Assembly: GCA_963737075.1 (NCBI GenBank)
Contig: CAVTRI010000001.1
Coordinates: 1,054,001-1,118,000, forward strand
Source of the DNA: CAVTRI01 sp963737075
GTDB taxonomy: Bacteria > Actinomycetota > Acidimicrobiia > Acidimicrobiales > Palsa-688
Reading direction: 5' to 3'
Length of the DNA stretch: 64,000 nucleotides
Part shown: in pieces, positions 44,304 through 53,979 of the stretch
How positions within the stretch are numbered: position 1 is the first letter of the stretch
Layout: every line of letters begins with the position of its first letter
Translations under genes and position numbers: made by a program
Notes under the pieces: generated by a model
The model's database searches: none
What the model was told of the DNA's origin: nothing
What the model saw: only the letters and a program-made list of their open reading frames with translations

Positions 44304-46251
44304 TTAACCGTATCCGTCCCGCACGACCGCGGCGACGATCCGCAACAACAGCACCGCCGCGAAGCCCAGGCCGAGAAAACCGAACACCCGGGTCAGTGAG
44401 GTGCCGCCGGCTGCCGACGAGGTGGCCGGAACGCTCAACAACAGGGCGGAGGCGACGCCGGCCAGGCCCCCCGCGACGGCCAGCCCGACCCGGTTGACGG
44501 GCGTGGTGACGACCCGGCTGTCACGCTCCGTGGAGAACAGGGACACCCGGGTATGCAGGTCGCCTCGAGCGCTCAGGGTTGCGATCCGGTCGATCTGGGC
44601 AGGCAGCCGCCGGAGCCGGGGCAGGTGCTGGAGGATCTGCGTCAGAATCTGGTCGCACACGGTCCCTCCCACCCCTCCGGCCGGAGCGCCGCCGCCGAGA
44701 ACCCGCCGCAGGCTGTCCAGGAGGGAATATCCGGGACTGATCGTGCGGGCGGTGCCATCCAGAAGGACCAGGGTGCGAAAGACCGTCGTCAGCTCGGGTG
44801 GCAGCCGGATGTCAAAGCCCGCCAGCAGGGGGATGAGGTCGTTGAGGGTGTCGACGCCTACGGTGCGACCCTGCCCCAGATTTTCGGCGATGAACTGGCT
44901 CAGGGCCCGCTCCAGAGCGGCGTCCTGGACGTCGGGCCCGACAATGGCGACGCGCTCTATGCCGTCGCGCAACGCCGCGCTGTCGCCCCTCAAGGCGGCC
45001 GCGGTCATGTCCAGAAGCGCCAGGCGTTGGGCGCTGTTGAGACGCCCGGTGGCCCCGAAGTCGATGAGGCCGAGCGCACCATCGGTGCGCGCAGCAGCAC
45101 GTTGCCCGGATGGGGATCGGCGTGGAAGTGACCATCGTGCAGCATGTGCCCTATGACCGTTCGCACCAGCCGGTCAGCCAGGTCCACCTCGTCGAGACCA
45201 AGGGCGGCGATCCGCTCCCGGTGGGCCACGCTGCGCCCGTCAAGCGCTCTTCGACGAGCAAACGGGCGCTGCACAGGTCGCGGTAGACGTGCGGTATCCG
45301 CACTCCGCTCGCCGGGTCGGTGGCCGCAGCCAGCTCGGCGGTCTCCGCCGCTTCCCGCTCGAAGTCCAGCTCGCGCTTCAAAGCCCGGGTGAACTCCAGG
45401 GCGACGTCTCCCGCGTGCAGGCGCCGGCCCTGGGGCGTACGCCGCTCGGCGAGACGGGCCAGGTGCAGCAGCGCGGCGCTATCCCGATCCACGAGTTGGT
45501 CCATGCCGGGACGTTGCACCTTGACGATCACGGGCTCGCCGGTAGGCAGCCGGGCCGCGTAGGCGTGCGCGATCGATGCCGCGCCGATAGGGTCCCAGTC
45601 GAACTCGACGAAGCACCGGTCGACCGCCCCGTTGAGCTCAGCCTCGAGTTGAGCCTGCATGGCCTCCCGGGGCGCCGGGTCCACACGGCTTTGCAAATGG
45701 CTCAGCTCTTCCCGCAGCTCTGCCGGCAGCAGATCCTCGCGGGTTGAAGCCATCTGACCCACCTTGACAAACACCACGCCGGCTTGTTCAAGCGTCCTTC
45801 GCAAGGCCACCGCCGGAATAGTGCTGCCGTCCTTTCGGGCGGCCGACCTCAGGCCCGGGATCAGACTGTTGCGACGCGCAATGTAAATGACTTCCCGGTA
45901 GCGGGCATAGGGTTCGACACGCCTTCGCAAGTCACGCAGGGGTCGCGACAGCACAATGAGCCCGGCCTCTTCTCCCCGGGCGAGCGTCCCCGGTTTGGCG
46001 ACCAGATCGAGCGTCACGGCCGCCATCATCGTGAAGAGAATCGAAAAAGAGACCGCATCCAGGGACAGCCGGGCGGCGTGCCAGTCCCAGTCGTTGAGGC
46101 CAACCTGGAGCAGGTTGCCGCTTATCCAGCCGATAACCCCCGCCAGCGTGATGGCTGCCCACGACCGGCGCACCCCCAACAGGCGGACCGCGACCAGCGT
46201 GGTGGCCACCGCGACCGGCACCTCCAGCAGGACGCGAAGGACGGACGGCAT
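44304..46251 (-). pseudogene. UbiB/ABC1 (AarF) atypical kinase, two frameshifts
   Basis: About 650 codons from ATG 46251 (MPSVLRVLLEVPV, two N-terminal helices). The ABC1 signature is clear: VALRRTLEQAGVVFVKVGQMASTR (KxGQ), PIGAASIAHAYAARL (the alanine-rich loop), VIVKVQRPG, and FHADPHPGNVLLR in a second frame, then GLIDFGATG in a third, and a C-terminal two-helix membrane anchor (VGLAVAGGLAGVASAL; FLGLGFAAVLLLRIV). Shifts near 45238-45248 and 45080-45092 each fit loss of one C. If real, the kinase is dead; if sequencing errors, it is intact. UbiB kinases act in quinone/lipid metabolism at the membrane. Confidence 0.85.
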
Positions 46252-46261
46252 GGTGGCGCTC

Positions 46262-46957
46262 TCAGGCGGCCCGGGGGACGGAACGATCGTCCACGTCGCG
46301 GCGGCGGCGTTCAGGCCGGGCGGAAGCGGGCTGCAGGACGGCGACCCACAGCAGGGCCCATCCAGCTCCCAGCAGCAGTCCGGCCACCGCATCGGTCAGC
46401 CAGTGGGCGATCAGGTACGTACGGCTGAAGGCCATGAGGACAGCCCATCCAGCCGCGGCGGTCAACCACCGCATCCGGCCCCTTCCCGGGCTCACGAAAA
46501 TCATCACGACCAGGACTGCCGTCACCGCAGCCGCGAGCGCGTGGCCGGAGGGAAAGGCGCCACCGCTCGTAGCCACCAGCGACCCCGGGGGACGCGGGCG
46601 ATCCACCCACGACTTGATGGGACCAATGGACAACTCGGCACACGCCTCGGCCAGCGCAAAAGCGGCCAGGGCGCGCCACCGGCGGAGTACGACAAGAAGG
46701 GCCGCGATCACGCCCCGGAGCGGCCACATCACCAGCCCGCCACCGATGACGTTGAGGGCCTTCCCAGCGGTGGTCAACGGCCCGGTTCGAATGTCGACCA
46801 TCCAGCGGCGCCACTGGTCGTCCAGCGGCTGAATCCAGGACCTGGCCTCGGCTACGAAAACAGCCAGAAGGGCCGCCAGCAGGAGCGCCACCAGGGCGGC
46901 CAGGAGCACCGCCGATCCTGCTTGTCTTGCCCCCACAGTGCTGCGTCCCGCGATCAT
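46262..46957 (-). CDS. PAP2-family membrane phosphatase
   Basis: 231 residues with an N-terminal helix (VLLAALVALLLAALLAVFV) and the catalytic motifs KSWVDRPRPPG, GGAFPSGHALAA and SRTYLIAHWLTDAVAG, so an active lipid phosphatase fold. First gene of the minus-strand run PAP2-UbiB-PAP2, with 10 bp to UbiB. Divergent from the pseudokinase-flippase. Confidence 0.9.
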   Translation of the reverse strand: MIAGRSTVGARQAGSAVLLAALVALLLAALLAVFVAEARSWIQPLDDQWRRWMVDIRTGPLTTAGKALNVIGGGLVMWPLRGVIAALLVVLRRWRALAAFALAEACAELSIGPIKSWVDRPRPPGSLVATSGGAFPSGHALAAAVTAVLVVMIFVSPGRGRMRWLTAAAGWAVLMAFSRTYLIAHWLTDAVAGLLLGAGWALLWVAVLQPASARPERRRRDVDDRSVPRAA

Positions 46958-47019
46958 CGGCGCCTCGGGTCTGCCGGCTATGTCATCATAATGCTGGCCG
47001 CCGGGAGGGTAGGGGGCAT
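46958..47019. promoter_or_regulatory. divergent control region of the membrane cluster
   Basis: 62 bp between divergent starts. TCATCATAATGC (46984-46995) contains a CATAAT -10-like box for the + strand gene, and GGGAGGGTAGGGGG is its ribosome-binding region. One regulator here could set expression of both arms. Visual call. Confidence 0.4.
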
Positions 47020-49433
47020 ATGACCAACCTCACCGTCGACGACGACACTGGCCCGAAGGCCAGTCTGGCCAGCCAGATCATCCCGCCCACCCGTTACCGC
47101 GACCCCGGCGATGTGCTCCACCTGTTGGCGAGCGCCGCCGTCCTGCTGGTGGCGGTTGTGATGGTGGCGATCTTCCCTGACCAACTACTCGGTAGTCACG
47201 CCAGCGTCGTGAGCGGGGCAGAACCCGACACCGAAGCCGGTCGCCTGCTCGTCGGGGTGGTACAGGTGCTGGCCGTCGGATTCCGCGGCCGGACTGGCCG
47301 CCTTTCTGTTGTGGCGGCGCAGGTATCGGCTCCTCCTCACCCTGCTGCTGGGTGCCCTCATTGCCGGCCTGGGAATGATCGGGCTGATGCATCTCCTCGC
47401 CCCCGATCAGCCGCCTGATCTCGTGACCAACCGCCATCACGGATCGTGGCTCGCCGGGTCGGCATTTCCGGGCGCGGCGTACTTTGCCGGCGGGTGCGCC
47501 ATCTTGGTGACGCTTACCCCCTGGCTGAGCCGGGCGTGGCGGCGGACGCTGTGGATCCTCCTTGCTACCGCCGCCGTGGCCCGCCTGGTCGCCGGAACCG
47601 CGCTCCCGGCCGAGCTGGTGGTCGCCGCCGCCGTCGGGGCCACAGTGGGCTTCGGGTTGCTGGTCGCGTTCGGTGCTCCCGACCGCCGTATCGGGCCCAG
47701 CGGAGTGGCAGACGCTCTGGCAGCCGGCGGTCTTTCGGTTGCCGGGGTTCGCGCTGCCGACGTCGAAGCGAAAGGATGCCGACCGTTCGTGGCGACCACG
47801 GTGGATGGCCGGCGGTTGTTCGTAAAGGTCTTCGGCAAAGATCAGCGCCAGGCGGACCTTCTGTATCGGGCGTACCGGTATGGCCGCCTCAAGGGGGTCG
47901 GCCACAGCCGGCCCGCAGCCTCCTTGATCCAGTCGGTGGAGCATCAGGCGCTAGCGGAGATCATGGCCGAACGGGCCGGCGTCCGCGTACCCCGGGTCGA
48001 GCGCATCGCTCAAGCCGCAGACGGATCGGCCATGCTGGCCATGGATTTCGTCCATGGCCGATCCCTTAACCAGGTGCCGGACGAGGGCATCAGCGAGGAA
48101 CTCCTGTCGGAGCTGTGGCGTCAGGTCGACCGGTTGCACCGCGCGGGCATCGCCCATCGCTCCCTGCGATCGGGCAACGTGATGCTTGACACGGCCAATC
48201 GGACCCGCATTGTCGACTTCAGTTTCTCGGAATTGGCCGCCAACGAGCGACAGCTGTCCCTCGACGTGGCCGAACTGCTGGCCTCGACGGCCGCCCTGGT
48301 CGGACCGGAAAGGGCGGTTGCCGGCGCCGTATCCGGCGTGGGCGGCGAGGAGGTGACGCGGGCCGTACCATTGCTGCAGCCCCTGGCCCTGTCGGCTTCA
48401 ACCCGTCAGGCCGTCCGCGGCAAGGATGGGCTGCTCACCAGGACCCGCGTCGCGGCCGCTGGCGTCATGGGCGCACCCGCCAACGAACTGGCCCGCCTGC
48501 AGAGAGTTCGCCTGCGAACCGTGGTCATGGTCGGTCTCGCCGTGGGGGCGTTCTATTTCCTGCTGCCCCAGCTGGCTCAGGCGCGTAACAGCTGGAAAGC
48601 ATTCCAATCGGCGAACTTCGTGTGGCTCCCCCTGGTCATCGCCATGTCGGCTCTGACGTACGTGGCGGGCAACCTGTCGATCATGGGGACGGTCTCGCGG
48701 CGCCTGCCCTTCGGGCCCACCCTGCTCCTCCAATCGGCCTCCTCGTTTGTGAACCGGGTGTCGCCCGCCAACGTCGGCGGTATGGCGCTCAACGTCCGGT
48801 ATCTCCAGAAATCGGGGGTCGACTCACCGACTGCCGTCTCGGCCGTCGGGCTCAACAGCTTCGTCGGTGGGATCATGCACATTCTCTTGATCGCCGTCTT
48901 CTTCGCCTGGTCCGGGGCGGCGCTGACGAAGGCGTTCAAACTGCCCTCGGGTAGCAAACTGCTCCTGGTCCTGGCGGTACTGGCAGCCGCCCTGGGTGTA
49001 GTGTTGGCCACCCGGTGGGGACGCCGTACCGTTTTGAGCCGCCTGGTTCGGGGCATTCAGCGGTCGCTGGCCAACCTGCGCCAAGTGGCGACCAGCCCGG
49101 TTAAGCTGGCCCTGTTGTTCGGGGGAATCCATCCTCGTCACGCTCGCCTATGTCGGCGCCCTGGCCGCGTCCATCCAGGCCTTTGGGGGCGGTCTCAGCC
49201 TGGCCCAGATCGGCGCGGTCTACCTGGCGGCCTCGGCTCTCGCCGCCGCCGCTCCCACCCCTGGCGGCCTCGGTGCCATCGAAGCGGCCCTGGTGGCCGG
49301 ACTCACCGGCGTGGGCATGCGCCCGGCCGCCGCGGTCTCCGCCGTGCTCACCTACCGGTTGGCCACCTATTGGTTACCCGTGCTGCCCGGATGGCTGTCC
49401 TGGCACTTTCTGCAGCGCCGGCAATACATATGA
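47020..49433 (+). pseudogene. flippase-like (LPG synthase TM) protein with pseudokinase domain, two frameshifts
   Basis: About 804 codons. ATG 47020 (MTNLTVDDDTGPKAS) opens an N-terminal multi-helix block (LHLLASAAVLLVAVVMVAIF; later LLLTLLLGALIAGLGMIGLM), then a kinase-like domain near 250-450 where the catalytic loop reads HRSLRSGNVML (Asp lost) and DFG reads VDFSFSEL, then the MprF/AglD-type lipid flippase domain (SASSFVNRVSPANVGGMALN; PTPGGLGAIEAALVAGLTG). Frame changes at GGATTCC 47278-47284 and GGAATCC 49124-49130; taking out one base at each restores the family sequence. HRS is typical of this subfamily in my recollection, hence a pseudokinase. Substrate lipid unknown. Confidence 0.8.
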
Positions 49434-49504
49434 CCGCAGTGCGTAGCCGCCCCTTGGTCTCCGTAAGGGGATGTTTCGCTGTCTCCGTAAGCGGAGGTCG
49501 AACT

Positions 49505-49609
49505 TCACAGCGGCGGGGTGTAGTAGGAGACGAATCGTTCGGCGTCACGTTCGAGCATCGCGGTCGCCCGGTCATCTAGCACTGTCCGGATGCGGTCCTC
49601 ATCGGTCAT
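49505..49609 (-). pseudogene. N-terminal fragment of a SnoaL/DUF4440-like protein
   Basis: ATG 49609 gives MTDEDRIRTVLDDRATAMLE and RDAERFVSYYTP, the typical start of NTF2-like SnoaL/SgcJ proteins. A stop follows at 49505; the next residues (AVKFDLRLR) appear only one base over, and then the homology ends. A broken remnant with no function as read. Confidence 0.55.
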
Positions 49610-50019
49610 CCGTGTGATCTCATCGGCATGACTGCATGGCGCCATAAGTGGTCGGTCGCAGCTACATCAGGTTCGGCGCTGCACTCGGCGCGACTCATCG
49701 AGCGGTTGTTCTCGTGTGGGCAGAACGCCGCTCGCAGGGAGGTGCGGGCTGAAGTTGTACCGCGATCTCTGGTCTGTGTCGTCAGCCAGCGTAGCCGCGC
49801 TTAACCTCGGTCACTCGACAGTATGCCGGTTAGCCCTCTCTCGCTAGGGGGTCGACCGAACCAGTCCGCGCCCCCTGGCGCACGACACCGACGTCCGCCG
49901 CCGTCCATCGCTCAACTCGGGATTGTGCCGTTACCAGCACTCTTGGTTACCTCTGGGACAGTAACGGTCGCCCGGCGCGATGACTGAACAAGATCACCGA
50001 TTTGTCGCCGCCGGGTTAA
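49610..50019. other. non-coding gap before the IS21-like element
   Basis: About 410 bp where I see no gene. It is less GC-rich than average, has no clear repeat, and ends at the element boundary where TTAATGCTGACCCAGTATC begins. Confidence 0.5.
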
Positions 50020-50136
50020 TGCTGACCCAGTATCAACGCTCGAATTTTGACCCACCCCTTTCGAGGGTCCACCACTTGTTGTGGTTTGGAACTCGACCCT
50101 GTGTCGACCGGTCGTTGTCGATACGGGAGGAAGGAA

Positions 50137-51362
50137 GTGATCGCATTGGAGGAGTGGGCGGAGATCCGCAGACTGTTCTTCGCCGAGAAGATGCCGGTGC
50201 GGGCGATCGCCCGGCGTTTGGGCTTGGCTCGTAACACGGTCCGTTCGGCGTTGCGCTCTGACGAGCCGCCGCGCTACGCCCGGCCGGGCCGGGGTTCGGC
50301 GGTGGACGCGTTCGAGCCGCAGATCCGCCGGTTGTTGTCAGTGACGCCAGACATGCCGGCGACGGTGATCGCCGAGCGCATCGGTTGGCAGCGGGGCATG
50401 ACGGTGCTGAGAGACCGCATCGAGGAGCTGCGCCCGCTGTATGTGCCGCTGGACGCCTTCGGTCGGAGCGAGTACCAGCCCGGCGAGCTGGCCCAGTGGG
50501 ATCTGTGGGAGCCGCCGGCTGATATCCCGGTGGGCTGGGGTCAGACGGCCCGGCTGCAGGTGCTGGTGGGGGTGTGCTGCTACTCCCGTTTCACCCTGGC
50601 CCGGCTGATCGGCACCAAGAGCTCAGAGGACGTGCTGGGCGGGCATTTGGCTTTGCTGGTCCAGCTGGGGGCGGTGCCCAAGCTGGGCGTCTATGACGGC
50701 GAGCCGGCCATCTCGTCTCGGCGGCGGGGCCGGGTGGTCTACACCGACGCCTACTTGCGGCTGAAGGGGACGCTGGGCATGGGCTCGATCGTGTTGGAGA
50801 AGGGGTCATCCTGAACGGAAAAGGGTGGTGGAACGCACCAACGGTTACCTGGAGACCAGTTTCTTGCCCGGCCGGACCTTCGCCGACCCGGCCGATTTCA
50901 ACCTGCAGTTGGCCGAATGGCTGGAGAGTCAGGCCAATGTGCGTATCCACGAAACCACCCGGGGCCCGGCCGGTGGATCTGCTCGAGGCGGACCGGGCGG
51001 CCATGGGGGCGTTGCCGCCGGTGCTGCCCGATGTGGGCTGGCATCACCAGTTGCGCCTGCCGGGCGATCACTGGGTGCGCTATCAGGCCAACGACTATTC
51101 GGTGCATCCCAAGGCGGTCGGACGGCAGGTCCACGTGGCCGCCGGTTTGGATCAGGTGGTGGTGACCTGCGGCGACGAAGAGGCGGCCCGTCATGACAAG
51201 GTGTTCGCTTCGCATGTCACGGTCACCGACCCCGCTCACGATCAGGCCCGCCGGGCCCTGAGGGGTCGCCGGCCGGTCGACTTCGACGGCGTGGAGCCTG
51301 GCGACGAGGTGCCGGCTCGGGACCTGTCCGACTATGACCGGGCGCTGGGGGTGGTGGCGTGA
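50137..51362 (+). pseudogene. istA: IstA transposase, disrupted
   Basis: DDE transposase of IS21. GTG 50137 follows GGGAGGAAGG. N-terminal helix-turn-helix (MPVRAIARRLGLARNTVRSA), then the rve core (GELAQWDLWEPPADIPVGWG; GVYDGEPAISSRRRG). The frame meets TGA at 50812; VVERTNGYLETSFLPGR resumes one frame over, and a second shift near 50961-50975 leads into RPVDLLEADR and the C-terminal domain to the TGA at 51362. With at least two shifts and a stop, not functional as read. Confidence 0.8.
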
Positions 51363-51693
51363 CGGCCGCCAAGGACCTGCCGTGGCTGTGCCGCCAGCTG
51401 AAGGCGCCCACCCTGCTCGGCGGGATGGAGCGTCTGGCCGCGCGGGCCCGGGAGGAGAATTGGAGCCACGAGCAGTTTCTGGCCGCCTGCTTGGACCGAG
51501 AGGTCTCCGCCCGAGCCGCCCACGGCGGCCAGGCCCGCATCCGGGCCGCCCGTTTCCCGGCCTACAAGACCCTCGAGGACTTTGACTTCGATCACAGCGT
51601 TCCGTTCGCCGGGAGGTCATCGCCCACCTGGGGGCCTTGGACTTCATCGAGGCCAAGTCCAGCGCCGTGTTCCTAGGGCCGCCCGGTCGTGGT
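51359..51693 (+). pseudogene. istB: IstB helper ATPase, N-terminal fragment
   Basis: AAA+ helper of IS21 transposition. GTG 51359 overlaps istA by 4 nt. WLCRQLKAPTLLGGMERLAA and RIRAARFPAYKTLEDFDFDH are standard IstB. A frame change near 51600-51612 precedes REVIAHLGALDFIEAKSS, and the gene ends at FLGPPG, the first half of the Walker A. The ATPase core is gone. Confidence 0.8.
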
Positions 51694-51711
51694 TGACACT
51701 GCGCGTTCCTT

Positions 51712-53946
51712 TCATTTGGTTGTCGCGAACAGTCCAGGCGTGTCGGCGAAGACCTTGATTCGCAGGCCTTTTCGCTTTCCGCGGGTGACGTGGACGGCTT
51801 CGAGTTCGCCGCGTTGGACCTTGTGCAACACCGTCTGGCGGGCGACACCGAGGGCTTTGGCCGCCTCGGCGAGGGGCAGCCAGCCTGTGGGCACGTCGGG
51901 CACGAGCCTCTGGCGGAACTCGGTGGTGATTCTCAGTCGCCATGGGCTGCCGGGTGTCAGTTGCTCGCCGGTGATGAACCCGGTGGCAAGCCACCGATAG
52001 ATGGTGCTGTGATCGACGCCGAGGATTTTCTCGGCCTGATAGATGGACACCACGGGCTCATCATCGCCGATGGGTGTGATGACGCTGGATGGTGTGTGGA
52101 CGGGGATGTCGTAGCTGGCGCGTAGCGATGTGACCCGGCTGCGGGTGAAGGTAAGGCCGGTGCCGGTGCGACGGCCTTGTTTGGCCAGGATGGCGGCGAT
52201 GGTCTTGTCGGTGTAGTGCTGGGCCAAACGGCGCACCAACGTGACGGTGTCCTCGTCGGTGGTCCGATAGTGTCCGCCGGTCTTGTTGAGCCGCAGGACG
52301 AGGCTGGTGGTGGCCCCGCCTTCCCACAGGATCGACACGTCAGCTTCCCGATCGTCGACGCGCACGGAGACGACGACCTCGCGGATGACCGCGCGGACCA
52401 GCTGCTTGCGTTGCCTCCAGGTGGTGGTGGAAGCGGCGAACACGGCTCGCACGTCGGCACCGGCTCGGTTCAGCCAGGCGACCTCGTCGTCGGTCAGGCG
52501 GGTCGGTTGGCGGGCTCGCTGGGCAGCAAGGTCCGCTTCGGCCTGGCGCTGCCCGACGAGCGCGGCCTCCCAGGCCCGCTCCAGGGTGCGGGCCACCAGT
52601 CGGTTCTCGGGTTCGACGGCCTCGAATTGCCGCCGGGCCCGGTCGGCCTCGAAGCGGGCTCGTTCGACGGCGAGCTCGAAGACGGCCAGCCGTTGGCGAT
52701 ACTGCGCTTCTGCTTGTTGCAGGGCGGTGGCGGTGGCGGCCAGCGATGCTGGTTCGAGCACGGCGAACAGCTCGTCGAGGACGCGCTGTTCGAGCCGCCG
52801 GCCGCCCAGGCTTTGGCAGTGCTCGGGGGAGCCATACAGCTGGGCGCCTCGGGCGCACGCGTAGCGGGGGCAATTGCCCTTCTTCCCCGAATAGGCGGTT
52901 TGCATCATCCGTCCACATCGCCCACATCGCACCAGGCCCTGCAGGAGTGCCGTTCCCTCGCGGACTGCGCCGCCGCCGTGGCCTCGAGGTGGGCGCCAGT
53001 TGGTGCGTAGCTGATCCTGGATTTGCTGGAAGCGTTCCCAGCTGACAAAGCCGCGATGGTGGTCAGGGATGAGCACGGTCCACTGCTCCCGGGGCAGCAT
53101 CCGCGTGCGGGACACCAGCCCGCCGGTGGTGTCGAGACGTTTGTCGGTGCGCGTGCGGCCGAAGACGAAGGCGCCTGCGTAGGCCGGGTTAGTTAAAAAG
53201 TCGTGGATGGCCGGATAGGTGGCGGCCGCCCACGACACCCGGCGAGCGCCAGCGGGGCGGCGAGGGATCAACACGCCATCACCGCGCAGCGACAGCATCA
53301 CTTGGCGGGCCGAGCCCAGCTCGTCGAAGCGGCGGAAGACCGTGGCGATCGCCTCGATGACGGCCTCGTTCGGATCGAGGATCACCCGGTCGTCCACGTC
53401 ATAGACCAAGCCGACCGGAAGGCCTTGGCGCAGCTCGCCCTTGGCCGCCTTGTGACGCAGCCCGGAGGTCAAGCGATGACGGATCAGGTGCAACTCGGCT
53501 TCCGACATGGTGCCTTTCAACCCGAGCACCAGGCGGTCGTTGAAGTCCGCAGGGTGATACAGGCCGTCACCGTCCGCGATGAGCGTGTCGGTCACCGCGC
53601 ACAGGTCGAGCAGCTGATACCAATCCGCGTTGTTGCGGGCCAGGCGGGACACCTCGATGCCCAAGATGATCCCGACCCTTCCCAGACCGACGTCGGCCAC
53701 CAGGTTCTTGAACCCCTCCCGCAGCGTCGACTCCGACCCGGAGCGGCCCAGGTCGTCGTCGACGATGACCACCTGGCGGGGCGCCCAACCCAGAGCCTGC
53801 GCCCGGAAGGCCAGTTCATACTGGCGTTCCAGGCTCTCGGTGTGCTCGCGCACCTGGGTGAGGGTGGACTGGCGCACATACACCAACGCGTCGCGCTCGA
53901 GATGAGACCCCGTCACCTTCGACACGCCATCAACGACTGTCGTCAT
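51712..53946 (-). CDS. serine recombinase with C-terminal tandem helix-turn-helix domains
   Basis: 744 residues. Resolvase domain with catalytic serine in ALVYVRQSTLTQV, DDDLGRSGS and EVSRLARNNADW; recombinase domain (PVGLVYDVDDRV; FLTNPAYAGAFVFGRTRTDK); zinc ribbon LVRCGRCGRMMQ...RYACARG; coiled coil; then a C-terminal part after about 570 with two DNA-binding units: ITPIGDDEPVVSIYQAEKI... HSTIYRWLATG and LPLAEAAKALGVARQTVLHK, both excisionase/MerR-like. ATG 53946 is fixed by GGAGGAG 8 bases upstream. It lies between truncated istB and the truncated coupling protein, so it was probably the agent or marker of a rearrangement. The frame is intact. Confidence 0.88.
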   Translation of the reverse strand: MTTVVDGVSKVTGSHLERDALVYVRQSTLTQVREHTESLERQYELAFRAQALGWAPRQVVIVDDDLGRSGSESTLREGFKNLVADVGLGRVGIILGIEVSRLARNNADWYQLLDLCAVTDTLIADGDGLYHPADFNDRLVLGLKGTMSEAELHLIRHRLTSGLRHKAAKGELRQGLPVGLVYDVDDRVILDPNEAVIEAIATVFRRFDELGSARQVMLSLRGDGVLIPRRPAGARRVSWAAATYPAIHDFLTNPAYAGAFVFGRTRTDKRLDTTGGLVSRTRMLPREQWTVLIPDHHRGFVSWERFQQIQDQLRTNWRPPRGHGGGAVREGTALLQGLVRCGRCGRMMQTAYSGKKGNCPRYACARGAQLYGSPEHCQSLGGRRLEQRVLDELFAVLEPASLAATATALQQAEAQYRQRLAVFELAVERARFEADRARRQFEAVEPENRLVARTLERAWEAALVGQRQAEADLAAQRARQPTRLTDDEVAWLNRAGADVRAVFAASTTTWRQRKQLVRAVIREVVVSVRVDDREADVSILWEGGATTSLVLRLNKTGGHYRTTDEDTVTLVRRLAQHYTDKTIAAILAKQGRRTGTGLTFTRSRVTSLRASYDIPVHTPSSVITPIGDDEPVVSIYQAEKILGVDHSTIYRWLATGFITGEQLTPGSPWRLRITTEFRQRLVPDVPTGWLPLAEAAKALGVARQTVLHKVQRGELEAVHVTRGKRKGLRIKVFADTPGLFATTK

Positions 53947-53979
53947 CGCTGTTCTCCTCCTCGACGACACCGGCGGCGA

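Larger units (their letters stand above)
50020..51693 (+). mobile_element. IS21-family element, right end missing
   Basis: Left end carries IS21-type terminal repeats: TGCTGACCCAGTATCAACGC then TTTTGACCCACCCC. It encodes istA and istB in the standard overlapping order. The element stops inside istB at GGGCCGCCCGG (about 51693), the codons of the GPPGTGKT P-loop, after which unrelated recombinase DNA begins. The right terminal repeats are therefore lost. Left boundary approximate. Confidence 0.8.
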
